Shown piece after piece: positions 12,321-23,694 of a stretch of DNA of 64,000 nt. The notes below the pieces were generated by a model that was given only the letters and a program-made list of their open reading frames with translations, ran no database searches and had not been told where the DNA came from. The DNA is from Balanoglossus misakiensis. Taxonomy: Eukaryota > Hemichordata. How positions within the stretch are numbered: position 1 is the stretch's first letter; every line of letters starts with the position of its first letter. The DNA lies in NCBI GenBank assembly GCA_040954595.2, contig CM082579.2, positions 12,834,001-12,898,000 of the forward strand, read 5' to 3'. The translations under genes and the position numbers were made by a program.

Positions 12321-13041
12321 GTACTACTTCAACATTAAATACTACTATTTATTTATAATATATTAACGAATCACAATATAATCGTACTACTTCAACATTA
12401 AATACTACTATTTATTTATAATATATTAACGAATCAAAATATAATCGTACTACTTCAACATTAAATACTACTATTTATTTATAATATATTAACGAATCAA
12501 AATATAATCGTACTACTTCAACATTAAATACTACTATTTATTTATAATATATTAACGAATCAAAATATAATCGTACTACTTCAACATTAAATACTACTAT
12601 TTATTTATAATATATTAACGAATCAAAATATAATCGTGCTACTTCAACATTAAATACTACTATTTATTTATAATATATTAACGAATCAAAATATAATCGT
12701 GCTACTTCAACATTAAATACTACTATTTATTTATAATATATTAACGAATCAAAATATAATCGTGCTACTTCAACATTAAATACTACTATTTATTTATAAT
12801 ATATTAACGAATCACAATATAATCGTACTACTTCAACATTAAATACTACTATTTATTTATAATATATTAACGAATCAAAATATAATCGTACTACTTCAAC
12901 ATTAAATACTACTATTTATTTATAATATATTAACGAATCAAAATATAATCGTACTACTTCAACATTAAATACTACTATTTATTTATAATATATTAACGAA
13001 TCAAAATATAATCGTACTACTTCAACATTAAATACTACTAT
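12321..13041. repeat. 63-bp tandem satellite, 11.4 copies
   Basis: The unit starts GTACTACTTCAACATTAAAT and ends AAAATATAATC; phase is kept without any indel from 12,321 to 13,041. Variants are few: GTGCTAC instead of GTACTAC in three consecutive copies (12,636; 12,699; 12,762), and CACAAT instead of CAAAAT at the end of copies 1 and 8. The near identity implies recent amplification or gene conversion. The last bases of each unit (ATATAATC) equal the terminal bases of the adjoining transposon. Confidence 0.95.
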
Positions 13042-13049
13042 TGCTATAC

Positions 13050-14844
13050 TTAAGACCCCTGAGGCTTGCCATAACGGAGGATGGGTCGCCATGAATCGGC
13101 TATAAATGCGGGCTTCTGCACAAGTTCTTTGTGCGCGATTTCCATTATTATTTCTCGTATGATGTCAGCCGTCGGCATTTTTCTGCACTGATGACGATCG
13201 AGAAATTCGATCAGTTCGTCTTCCTGTTCTTCACCCTGATAGTTATTGATGGATTGTTCTAGCAATTCGCGTTCACTTTCAGATACATACAGCATGTATG
13301 TATCCAGCAAATCGGATGGGCTTCCGAAAAGCACTTCGTGAATGAAGGATGGCGCAATTGCGATGGGGAAGTAACCGACTTGTTGCCATCCCTTGACAAT
13401 TATTCGAGCTACAGACTCCCACTTACTGCGGGAAAAAATCGTTTCGGGGAAACGGCACTTTGAAGGAATTTCCCACGGTGCATCTTTGATAACATTCATT
13501 CCAATTACTGTCAGACAGTCCTTGAACACACTATTTTGATCTGCATCTCCTATCTCACCACTTGGTAATATTAATTTGATATCAATTTCGTCGTCTAGGA
13601 TGTTTCCATCAGCGAATGCATTCAGCATGTCAACAAGGATGTTGCCGCGATGTATCAGTACATTTCAAACACCAGGCTAGCGAGAAGCCTCTGATACGGC
13701 ATCAGATGGATTATCATCGCTACCACTGGTTTTCTTTGTTGTGACCACCGAAACTCTGACATGTCGGAACCGGCTTCTGTCGAACATCTCACCAACACAA
13801 CACTCCTCATCAATAGACTTTCCTTCTCTGTCTCTCAAATCAAAGTCAAATTCGTGCACTTCACCTTTCTGTGACATACCTCCCGGGAAAATGTATTCTT
13901 TTCCCAACCTAAGTAGCTCAGACCTCCGACTTGTGTTTTTTAATGATACAGTTCTAGTACCACCACCTTCCTTGCTGCATACATGTTGATACGACTGGAT
14001 GGAGTACTCAAAGTTTAGCCATCTCAGTTCGACCTCTTTACATAATATTTCTGGATGTACCGCTTCGTCATCTGAAGATGATGATTGTTGTTGTGGTTTG
14101 ACACGACTCTGACGGCGAATCTTTTTCTTTATATTGCTTAGCAGTGTCGCATTTTTGTCTGTTTCTTCGCCGACTTGAAGTAGCTGGCGACAAAAGTCCG
14201 TAGTTACCATTCGATCATCTGATGATGGCATAAAATTTGCTAATATCGCATCGTCCATCGATAGAATCTGGGAAGGGTCGATCTGGAATCAAATTTACAA
14301 TAATAAATTAGGGCAAATGGATGTTGATATTTAAAGTGAGGGGGTCGTCGCGTGACGTTTGTTTGTTGATAAACATTAGAAGTCACCCACAAATCCCTGA
14401 AACTCGGCAATTTCACAATGAACGAAAAAGTTGACTGTGGCGAAGACGGAGCATGACAGCTACTGAAGATCCCAGTAGGTTGTGGCGACTGCAATGGGGT
14501 TTGCGTTGGTATAGGACGACAATTCTCACCACGGGGGACCAACCCGGCGCGACGACCGCTTCCCTTTAAACAAATAATAACGAATTTCGCAGATATAATT
14601 TGGCTTTCAGTTGGTTTTGAAGATATTTTTTGAATTATTACAAGTAAGTCGCGCATTTACAATATATTCAGCTTGTGTCTGTTAAAATTAATTGACATTT
14701 ACCTAAAGAACCATGCAGTTTGGGACATGGGAGTCAATGTTAATACCTTTTCATTTTCCAGTTTTTGGATTACCTCAGGGGACACACATCGAACTCTTAA
14801 GAAGTTGTACAACTGATCAGCCATCTCAAGGTCTTTGAGTAACT
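13050..14844 (-). pseudogene. Second TE-type HECT-associated protein, probably broken
   Basis: Three coding blocks on the minus strand. The first, 14,844-14,747, has GT/AG borders and encodes a SAM-like helical segment (ADQLYNFLRVRCVSPEVIQ). The second, about 14,281-13,677, has a serine/acidic linker and then a domain recognisable in TE-linked animal proteins: RWLNFEYS, GGGTRTVSLKN, LGKEYIFPGGMS, RFRHVRVSVVTTKK. The third, about 13,660-13,050, begins LIHRGNILVDMLNAF, continues VARIIVKGWQQVGYFPIAIAP, and ends AHKELVQKP before a stop at 13,050. It resembles the divergent HECT-like C-terminal region of the same protein family. Between blocks two and three the frame changes: the second ends in TAG at 13,677 and no good intron borders are evident, so a frameshift is likely. 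It lies directly beyond the satellite and may be the remains of another element or a partner gene. Confidence 0.6.
14704..14788. repeat. 85-bp direct repeat, copy 1 (exon edge)
   Basis: Identical to 15,292-15,376. This copy spans the 3' part of the SAM-like exon and its splice donor on the minus strand. Confidence 0.9.
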
Positions 14845-14908
14845 CTGAAATACAGAAGACACACGAACAAGTTACAGCATGAGTTATCGCTTTCATTGTG
14901 AATATCAA

Positions 14909-15749
14909 CTTCTACAGTTATCTTTGTTTCCACAATTTTTGAAAAACCTTCAAATTATGCAACTGTCATTTAGTTAGCTACCATTGGTCTGAAATATTTT
15001 ATTATGCAGTGAATGGACAGATGCGAGACGAGGGTATATTATATTAGAACTATTACTATAAGGATGGTGTATTTTGTCTGATGACACATATACCTCGACG
15101 TGACAGAGTAAAAAAAGCTAGAGAATCACATACGGCCAAAAAGAAATAAACTGTGCTGTTCCGATTACATGGTTTTCAAAAATAGGGTAGGTAGATAGGG
15201 AAGTTTTTTATTTTGCAAATTTTTTATATCTTTGGCCGCCATATTGTAGAATAATGACATCATAGTTCTTGCACGATTCTCGCAATTTTCATAAAGAACC
15301 ATGCAGTTTGGGACATGGGAGTCAATGTTAATACCTTTTCATTTTCCAGTTTTTGGATTACCTCAGGGGACACACAATTTTCATACATTTTGTAAATTTT
15401 ACATCAGTATTTTTAATTCCGGATTACGCAACTCTAAAATGTTTAGGGTCGGCGGGCTAAAGTTCGGGGAGGTCGGGTAATGGGAACATCACATATTTTA
15501 TTTGGCTGAAAGCATAACACTATCTGAGCTATGCTCATGTCCTCAGGAATGGTTTTTGAAGTTGGGAAATCGGAGGTCTGGAGTTTTGAAATCTACGAAA
15601 TTGAGAACATTAACTTTACGTTCATGGGTTCGTATAGGTGCCAACGAGTTAACGTTGATCACATAAATGCCAAAAACTCGAATACTCACTTGATTTCAAG
15701 AGACAGCACTGTCGATTGTAGACGGAGTCAGCATCCACGCCACTTCCTC
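14909..15749. other. Intergenic, no gene seen
   Basis: Apart from the 85-bp duplication I see no conserved frame, RNA gene or element boundary here. Confidence 0.5.
15292..15376. repeat. 85-bp direct repeat, copy 2
   Basis: Duplicate of 14,704-14,788, placed about 590 bp upstream with respect to the minus-strand gene. It carries the exon end and donor but not the exon's acceptor, so it is a partial exon duplication and probably non-coding. Confidence 0.9.
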
Positions 15750-15914
15750 CTGCTCACCAGATACCTAGTATCTCGTGCTCACCACTTAGTATCGCGTGCT
15801 CACGACTTAGTATGTCGTGCTCACGACTTAGTTTCTCATGCTCATGACTTGGTATCTCGTGCTCACGACTTAGTTTATCGTGCTCACGACTTAGTATCTC
15901 GTGCTCACGAGATA
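15750..15914. repeat. 21-bp palindromic minisatellite, diverged array
   Basis: About seven to eight imperfect copies of a 21-bp unit built around TCGTGCTCACGA followed by CTTAGTAT. This array is more diverged (TATGTCG, CTCATG variants) than the one at 16,936. Confidence 0.9.
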
Positions 15915-16935
15915 CTGCCTCATAGTATATTATTTGCACTGGCAATATTAACTATGAAGTTTCATACACTTTATTGCTGATGCTTGGTGATTTTCACTTC
16001 ATTATGAAAGGAAATATATTTCAACATGGGTTTCAATTATTGTGAAATGTTGGCTTTGAAAGCAAATATCACGAATTTATTCTGAGCTTGTGAAATTTAA
16101 AGAGAAAATTGTACAAGAATGGATTGTACAGACGAAAACACCAGTCAGATGCCACCGACGATATATCATACCTAAGCTATCAACCGGTCGGCTATACATA
16201 AATACAGATGGATGAAATGTCTTCAACATGGTCTTCTAATTGTCCAAGAAAGCGCCCAGCTACTTCATCATGTATCTATCAATAAATTATGTCGTTAGAG
16301 ACGTCGTAACCAGCATGTTCTTCACAAAAAATCCAACCGAGTGACAATCCTACATTTCAAATTATTTTGTCAGAATTAAAATAAGGTGTATTCCTGTGAG
16401 TTGATACAGGAATGTATGACACATTACAAATCAAGCAAAAAACGTTTGGGGGTCTTATGATCGCAAGCTGTACTATGATGCAGTTAACAGTTATTATATA
16501 GCACTGGAATTCTAGTATATTTTGCTATTCTTAAACATTGACGGCGGAGTGAAACACATTGCCCGAAAGGCTGACATGAATACATATGTTTCGATCTTTT
16601 ATGTTTAAGCGAGTGATAAGCAGCTATTTCTTGCTCCGAAAAGATTCGCTGCAACTCTAAATTTGGCGATGTAGCCAATACCCGTTTCAGTGTTTAATAA
16701 GTGTATAACTCAAAGCAAAGCAAAATTTAGAACTATTACCCACCCTTCAAAACATTGTGATGAAATGCTTGAGACTCAGATCTGGAAAGCCCTTAGTCTG
16801 ATATTTAGCAGTGATTTTCTGGTAACATTGAATGTGACATACATAATAATAAAACTGTCTGGCCACATAACCTCCCGCGTTGATCAGTTAAACTTTTGAC
16901 TCCTTAGGTTCATTGCAATAACATGCGAAATTATT
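15915..16935. other. Unique spacer between the two 21-bp arrays
   Basis: About 1 kb without a recognisable gene, repeat or RNA. Open frames are short and lack any family signature. Confidence 0.5.
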
Positions 16936-17257
16936 TCGACTTAGTATTTCGTGCTCATGACTTAGTATCTCGTGCGCACGACTTAGTATCTCGTGCTCAC
17001 GACTTAGTATCTCGTGCTCACGACTTAGTATCTCGTGCGCACGACTTAGTATCTCGTGCGCACGACTTAGTATCTCGTGCTCACGACTTAGTCTCTCGTG
17101 CGCACGACTTAGTATCTCGTGCGCACGACTTAGTATCTCGTGCTCACGACTTAGTCTCTCGTGCGCACGACTTAGTATCTCGTGCTCACGACTTAGTCTC
17201 TCGTGCGCACGACTTAGTATCTCGTGCTCACGACTAAGTATCTCGTGCTCACGATAT
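16936..17257. repeat. 21-bp palindromic minisatellite, 15 copies, open on both strands
   Basis: Fifteen copies of a 21-bp unit with core TCGTG(C/G)(T/G)CACGA-type dyad symmetry and linker CTTAGTAT. Two versions alternate: core TCGTGCTCACGA and core TCGTGCGCACGA, the latter a perfect 12-bp palindrome. As 21 is a multiple of three, both strands read open: + gives SRAHDLV repeats and - gives SREHEIL repeats. I take these as a by-product of the repeat, not as proteins. Confidence 0.95.
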
Positions 17258-17336
17258 AAAAACATTTTTTTGCTTTACGAAATGTCCCTTACGGGCTTTC
17301 ATAGCATAAGTATAAAAGAAACGAAAAATGCCAAAC

Positions 17337-17960
17337 GTCAAGAGGGTTTCGAGACCCCTCTGGTCTCGAAACCCTCTTGAAATCGTGTTGTTTTTTATTA
17401 TTATTATTATTATTCCCACTCTCAAAAACATCCGCTATTCGAAGACCGTTGCACCCAATGACTTGAAATTTGGCTCATAGGTAAAACTCAAAGCAAGTAA
17501 TTTTCTGATCATGTCACTATGGTAACAGGTCACATGACCTGGCAGCCATCTTGGATTTAAACTTTTAAATTGGTCTCATTTGCATAAAAATGACGAATTC
17601 AAATTCTGTGCAAAAACTTTGTGGACCATATGGCCAGGGTCCTGTATGCCAAATTTCAATGTCTAAGTCCTTGCCGATTTTCAGGAGATGATTTTGAAAG
17701 CATTATTTTTCATATTTTCCATGACCATTGGACCCAGCCATTAGCCTATACTTTCCATGGTTAAGCTATGGCCACCTAGGATTTTAGATTTATGCCCAAT
17801 ATCTCAACATCCGCTGGGCTGATCAGCTTCAAATTTTGTGTGCAGCTAGCCTACCTTCCGACAATCAGTTCCAACTGAAAAAAATAAAATGAAAAATCGA
17901 CCGATTTTTTTATATTAATTTTTTATGAAATATATACCTATACTTATTCCACTATACTTA
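17337..17960. repeat. Hairpin-headed dispersed repeat (5' part)
   Basis: It opens with a near-perfect hairpin, GAGGGTTTCGAGACC and its complement around CCTCT, then TTGAAATCGTG, a T run and an ATT microsatellite. A body follows (CCGTTGCACCCAATGACTTG onward, containing GGTCACATGACCTGGCAGCC) that recurs at 59,215-59,750. The head recurs at 51,138. A related 3' end with GTCTCGAAACCC lies at about 27,390 and 60,100. No protein is encoded; class unknown. Confidence 0.8.
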
Positions 17961-18004
17961 AAGGGCGAGGCTCGTCACATATGAACGTATGAGGGCGCCC
18001 TTGT

Positions 18005-18100
18005 GTGGGACTCTCTGGCAACGCGACTGGGGCCTCTCTAGCAACGCAACTGGGGACTCGCGAGCAACGCGACTGGGGGGACTCACCAACGCGACGAGCT
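18005..18100 (+). repeat. GC-rich minisatellite upstream of the transposase start
   Basis: Four imperfect copies of a unit of about 22 bp (CAACGCGACTGGGG with a CTC-rich lead) just before the start codon at 18,133. CpG content is clearly higher than in the surroundings, so it may belong to the promoter or 5' UTR of the next gene. Confidence 0.75.
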
Positions 18101-18132
18101 CAGAAATCCCATAATTCCGTGCAAATATCAAA

Positions 18133-21100
18133 ATGGCTACCAGTCGACGGAAAGCATCTTATAAGAAACGGGACAAAACGAAGATTTATCTCGGGAAATC
18201 GTGCTCTGGCTGGAAAGAGCAAAAGCTGTTGAACTATGGAAGTCGACCGAATTCTGAATTTGCAACGCATTTACTCGAGATGCACCTGAAATTTTGCCAG
18301 CGATGTGTATCACACGGTGATGAGGAGGGAGACGAGTCTCTGCAGTCACTGCACAGTCTGCAGTGGTTGACGTCGTCGGTCCGGGACACGGCGACAATGG
18401 AGGCAGCAGGAACAACAGTCGAGTCACAGCCCACAGCAAATAGGTGAGTGTCTGTGGTCGTTTGTCTGTTCTTTGTAAATTACCGATAAAACTACGTACG
18501 TGTAGCAATACACTGGTGCGCCCGTTGCCCTGCGCAACGCCGGGAACACACAGGCCCGTACACGTATATCTGTTACAGTATCGTTTGTATCGGTAAATAA
18601 TTTTTATAAGTCGAGCAACAGTAGATATGATGATTGTATCGGGCGGATTGTTGGTTGTCCGGTTGCCACGTGAACCTACCCGAACTACAATGTCAATGGT
18701 TGGTTGGTTGGTTGGTTGCAGCTTCAAACGCGACTGGTAACATTTGTTGAAGCTGCTGATTTTCCTCACTTTCATGACGTCTGATGCAACAAACTATTTC
18801 TGGATATTATTTATCTTGTTACTTGTCTCTGAATTCTATTTTATTGCATATGGTAGCAGATAATCACACCCCAGACATGATACAACAAACTTTTACAAAG
18901 CCAGTTATAACCATGATATTAGGGAACAAATGTTTTATGACAGTTATGAAATAACATTATTTTTTTTTACTCATGTTGCCCTTGAATGTACATTTTAGCT
19001 CTTCATCACCAATTAAACGCCAGGATTCAGGTACTTTTATGTAACATAGTGAGATACAGTGAGTTATAATTGCATCGTTGATGTTCAATAGAAATTGTTC
19101 TGTTGGGATAATGTGGTTAGAGCATCAAAGTAAGTTCTTGCTTTGACAAAGATAACCATGCATGTTCTATCTTACTGTTTTTTTTAGGTCAAACACTAAT
19201 TTATTGTTTGACATCATGAGGATCTGTTTGCATGAATAGTTGTTTATAAGATTTCTTCATGTTTTATTTATAAACTTTACAATGTTCAGATAGCATAACT
19301 TATATTTGAGCATGCTTATAATTTCATGGTTATTTTTTTTTTAACCTCCAGTTTGTTCAGTTGTCAGGTTTCCAGTTAATAGTATTGTGTATTTACAGAT
19401 GTACATATGGGGATAGTAACAGTCATATTTCTTGATTTTTCACTTGTTTGTGCGTTTATTACAAATTCTTGTCCTACTTGTAATTGCATGCTGAATTACA
19501 CAATATTTCACTCGTCAACCATGTGTAAACTGCTTTGTAATTATTGTTGACATTCTAGTCCAGACTGTGGTCTACTTGTCAACAATAACAACAGTAAACA
19601 GAGAAAATGACTCTAACTGGGAGTTTCATGGTAAATAACAGACCTTTGTAACAATAACTGTGTTAGAGAAAAATAATAGCACAGATATGTACTACATAAC
19701 TACCGTACTTTTGATGCTCACTTTGTTTTGCTAATTTCAGATTTACAATTTGTACCGCTTTCAAGCTCCACTCCTTTGCATGGAAAACCAAAGATACAAT
19801 CTACAAGGTATGATGAAGAGTATTTTCTTTTAAATTGGTCAAGTGGCAAGTTACTTTCAACTCTAAACCCCTGCTTCTCTGATTGATGCTGATTGTATGC
19901 TCTTCAGTCAAGGGGTCTCCCCACACCAGACAGCTCCAGCCCTGTTCGGCACTCAGAACAAGCATCCAGTTGTAACTGTTGCCTCCCACCACCAAATCTA
20001 TTGTCAGTGTTTAAAATGTGCTTTGTGTCCAGCCCTCTTCCAAGGCTGAAAAAATCCCTGATTATCACATAATCGATCTGTAATAATGTTTTATTTTCAT
20101 TTATGAATGATAGACGTGACCTTGATTGTGAATATGACAGCGATGAAACACTCAGTGCAAGTGAAGATGATGACGAAGAGTTTGATGACTGTTATAGAAT
20201 ATCAGAGTGAGCACTACCTCTTGATTTTGATAGATACAGTTTTGAAATGTTTTAAAATCCAATACATCATTGTAATTTTTTGCACAGAAGCCGAAACATG
20301 CCCAAAAACTTATACATCAGAAGAGACCTGCAGTACTCCCATACTCCTTCAATATATAATCAGTACCATGTTACAATGGACCATAAAGCAGATACTTTGT
20401 AATTTTGAATTACAGAAATGACCAGAACATATCGGTTGAGGACGTTGTCATTGATACAGATGACTTTGGAACAGATGACAATGGAGCTGTAACTGAAGAG
20501 GATGATTTATCCCATGCAACAGAACTGATCAACACCCAAAAGTGCATAGTCTATTTGCCTGTAATACTTGATTTGCTGAAACGGGTACATGGGCTTGTGT
20601 GTCACCGCAAGAATTGTCAGAGGAAGCTTGAATACAATCCAACTTTTAGAGGGACTGCCCTTTGTGTTTCATGGAGTTGTTCTGCAGGTCATCTTGGTGG
20701 AAGATGGCAGTCCCAACCACGATTTTCTGGCATCTTTGCTGGTAACTTGCAAACTGCAGCATGTGTTTTGTTGTCAGGAAACAGCTTTAAGAAGGTCGAA
20801 CTGATGTTCAGATTTGCCAACATAGCCTTCATGTCTCACACAACATTCCATAGAATTCAGAGATTGTATGCAGCACCTGCCATTGACCAGTACTTTGAAG
20901 TTATGCAGAAAGAACTGATAGATTCGTGTCATAATCAAAGAATGATATTATGTGGAGATGGGCGAAATGACTCTCCTGGACACTCAGCCCAGTACCTGTC
21001 ATACAATATTGGTGACAACTCCCGAAAGTGTGTTATCCACACTGAAGTTGTGGATGTACGTGAAGCTGGTGGCAAAAGCCCAAACATGGAACGCATAGGC

Positions 21101-23694
21101 TTTGAAAGAGCCATGGACCAGATGAAAAAAAACCTCCACATCGAAGAAATGATAACCGACGCCCATACCCAAATTGCTGCTGTTATGCGTAAGCGAATAC
21201 CATTCTGTATTGTCTATCTTTTGGTAGTTGTTCAGTATCAATAGATACAACTAAATGGATATACATTGTAAATGTAATGCAGGGCTGACATTGAAAACTG
21301 GTCACAGATGTATGTGTGCATATTGATCATCATTTTGTATTATCATGTACTATTTCAGGTAAATGTGAAAAATATGAAGATATCAAACACTCTTGGGACA
21401 TCTGGCATGGAGGGAAAAACATCCAAAAAAAAATCTTGGAGGTAAGCTAGTACATGCATATTCAAAGTCAGTGGGCTGTACAATATTGTATTTTGAACAT
21501 TTTCTGTCAGTTTTGGTCAACAAATATCAAAGCACAAATGTATTAGCCATTACGATTACTTTTTTCAAATATAAAAAATATGTGTCAATTCCTGTGCAGG
21601 AAAATGTATATCTAAATTTGTAAATTGTTTTCTTCAGTCTTGATTGATCAATATAATGTTCTAATTTGGTATAATTGATATAATATATGTGAGATAGATA
21701 ATTTATATTCTTATGTAGGCCTCCAAACCTAAAGATTGTAAAGATCTAATGCACTGGGCAAAAGCAGTCAAAAACCATTTTTGGTATGCAGCCAAGGAGT
21801 GTAATGGGAGTGTGACAAAGATGAAGGTACAGTGTTAACATTTCTTCCTGAAACAGACTGAATAATTTGAGAAACAAACTTTTGAGTGCAAGGTTGATGT
21901 AACAGCAAACCTGGTGTTTAAAAAAATTATAATGTTCATGTTTTTATGATGCTGGATTGTCAGTCGTCACCTGTAGTCACATCTTGCACATACTCATAAT
22001 GTACAAATGCCATAAATTATATCATTGAAGCATTGATGGTTGTATCAACAAATAGGGAAGCAGTGAAAATACGATGAATCGTAACTTAGAATGTTCGTGA
22101 AGGCAGACCAACCCAAACAACTGTTCTTTAGCCAAATGCAGTAATTATGTTGCTTCTTGTACCACTTTGTAGGCTATCTGGTTTGGAATACTCCACCATG
22201 TCGTTGATGAGCATGAGTGGATCTTCAACAGTGATGGAACCTATGGAAGGTGTGGTCATGAGCCGATACACGATCATCAGCAGACACCATGGCTGACAAA
22301 GGGTTCAGCATCACATTTAGCACTCCGAAAGATTGTTGAGGACAAGCGTCTGTTGAAGAATTTTCCTTACTTTGTCAACTTTCGGTAAATATACACTTCC
22401 CTTGACATTTATTCACTGAATGCAACAGAAATGGAAGTATTTATGCTTTACTAGAGATACTTTTTCCTTTTGAAAGAGGATATAAGTAGTAGAAATGTGT
22501 TTATGTTTGTTTGAAGCAATATATGATTCATATCATAAGGGAGAACTTCATGTATAAGCAATTATTATTTATTGGGAAATACTAACTGGTATTTCATTCC
22601 ATTTCAGACACACTGGTTTCTTGGAGTCTTTCCATAGCCATTTGCTGATGTATGCACCCAAGCGTCACTCTTATTCGTAAGCTTATTATTTGTAAAAAAA
22701 ACATTTTTTTTGACAACTCATTTCCTTTATGCTGTTTATTTTTAAAAAGAGTGGAGTTGACAGGATGGTTTGTTGACATTTTGTGAATTTCCAGCGAAAG
22801 TTATTGAGAGCAGTGTCTTGCTCTTTATGTAAACACAATACTAGTAGATGGTTTACTTAGTTTGGGGTATTTGTATCAGCCCACTAGCCATTCCTAGATA
22901 CTAATTATTTTGTATATACAGTTGCAATACAATGGTGTGACATAAACTTTTTGGACAGTTCACTGCAGTTCAACTGCCAATACATAACTAATCCTTCTTC
23001 CTCCTCATTTCAGGTTTGTAGGCTATAAGGCACGGACACAGTTGGCTGTCATAGATTATAACAAGCATAGTAATCGGCAGCCAGTGCTTGACACTGATGG
23101 ACAACCAAAGTAAGTTGGTACAATCCTTTCATCAGTGTAACTGTGTGTAACACAACAGCTGCAGGGGGTTGTTAGTTTTGGTCTAAATATCAGATTGAAC
23201 TGCCGTTAATATGAATTTCAATGATCAGTCACTATGTCAAGTAAAGACACTTGATTAATCACCTGTGTTTCCCAGTTTCTGAGTACCTAAACATGTTGAA
23301 GGAAGTTGAGATCCTATGTGTAGATCTATTGATGTGTGTACTGTGTTTTAAATTTGATTGTTCCTTGCAGACTTACATGTCTACTGTTCAACAATTAAAC
23401 TAATATTCAATTGGTTATGTCAGGTTCCATCGAAAGTACTCGAAGAGGACACAGATGTTTTACCCTGTTCCTGTGGTACAGACAAAGAAGTACGACTACA
23501 TCCCCATTATGCAGCAGCAGATATTCGAAAAGCGGGTTAGGGTTGAGGGCCATTTGTCACAGCATGTTTCGCTTTCAGAAAATGATCCTCGTCGTATACA
23601 TGCCAGGAGGTCAATGATGAATCTTCCAACAGTTGCAAATTTGGTATCATCTCATCAGAGTAGATTTGCCAAATCTGCAGCTTCAGGAGAATAA
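18133..23694 (+). CDS. Kolobok-like DDE transposase, 11 exons, intact
   Basis: Exons: 18,133-18,443; 18,999-19,030; 19,741-19,807; 20,114-20,206; 20,416-21,188; 21,359-21,441; 21,719-21,826; 22,173-22,384; 22,608-22,676; 23,014-23,109; 23,424-23,694. Every junction is GT/AG and the total is 2,115 nt, giving 704 aa. The N-terminus is basic with a KIYLGKSCSGWKEQKLL block. An acidic stretch (SASEDDDEEFDD) follows, then a cysteine motif (VCHRKNC...SWSC). The catalytic region has D349 (CGDGRNDSPGHSAQYLSYNI), D416 (MITDAHTQIA), HSWDIWHGGKN, and E566 (HTGFLESFHSHLLMYAPKRH), a candidate D-D-E triad. The D-G-R-x-D-S-P-G block is one I associate with Kolobok-type transposases. No THAP domain was found. 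TIRs were not identified, so it could be an active element or a domesticated gene. Kolobok uses TTAA targets, as the nearby MITEs do. Confidence 0.82.

Noticed and set aside
12321-13041. CRISPR-like appearance of the 63-bp array
   Set aside because: There are no unique spacers: the whole 63-bp unit repeats. The genome is eukaryotic.
16888-17265. Long open frames on both strands through the 21-bp array
   Set aside because: They are direct translations of a 21-bp repeat, mirror each other on the two strands, and have no start context or family match.
18137-18775. 212-codon minus-strand frame opposite the first exon of the Kolobok-like gene
   Set aside because: It shadows a CpG-rich first exon and minisatellite; the plus-strand model fits all eleven splice junctions.
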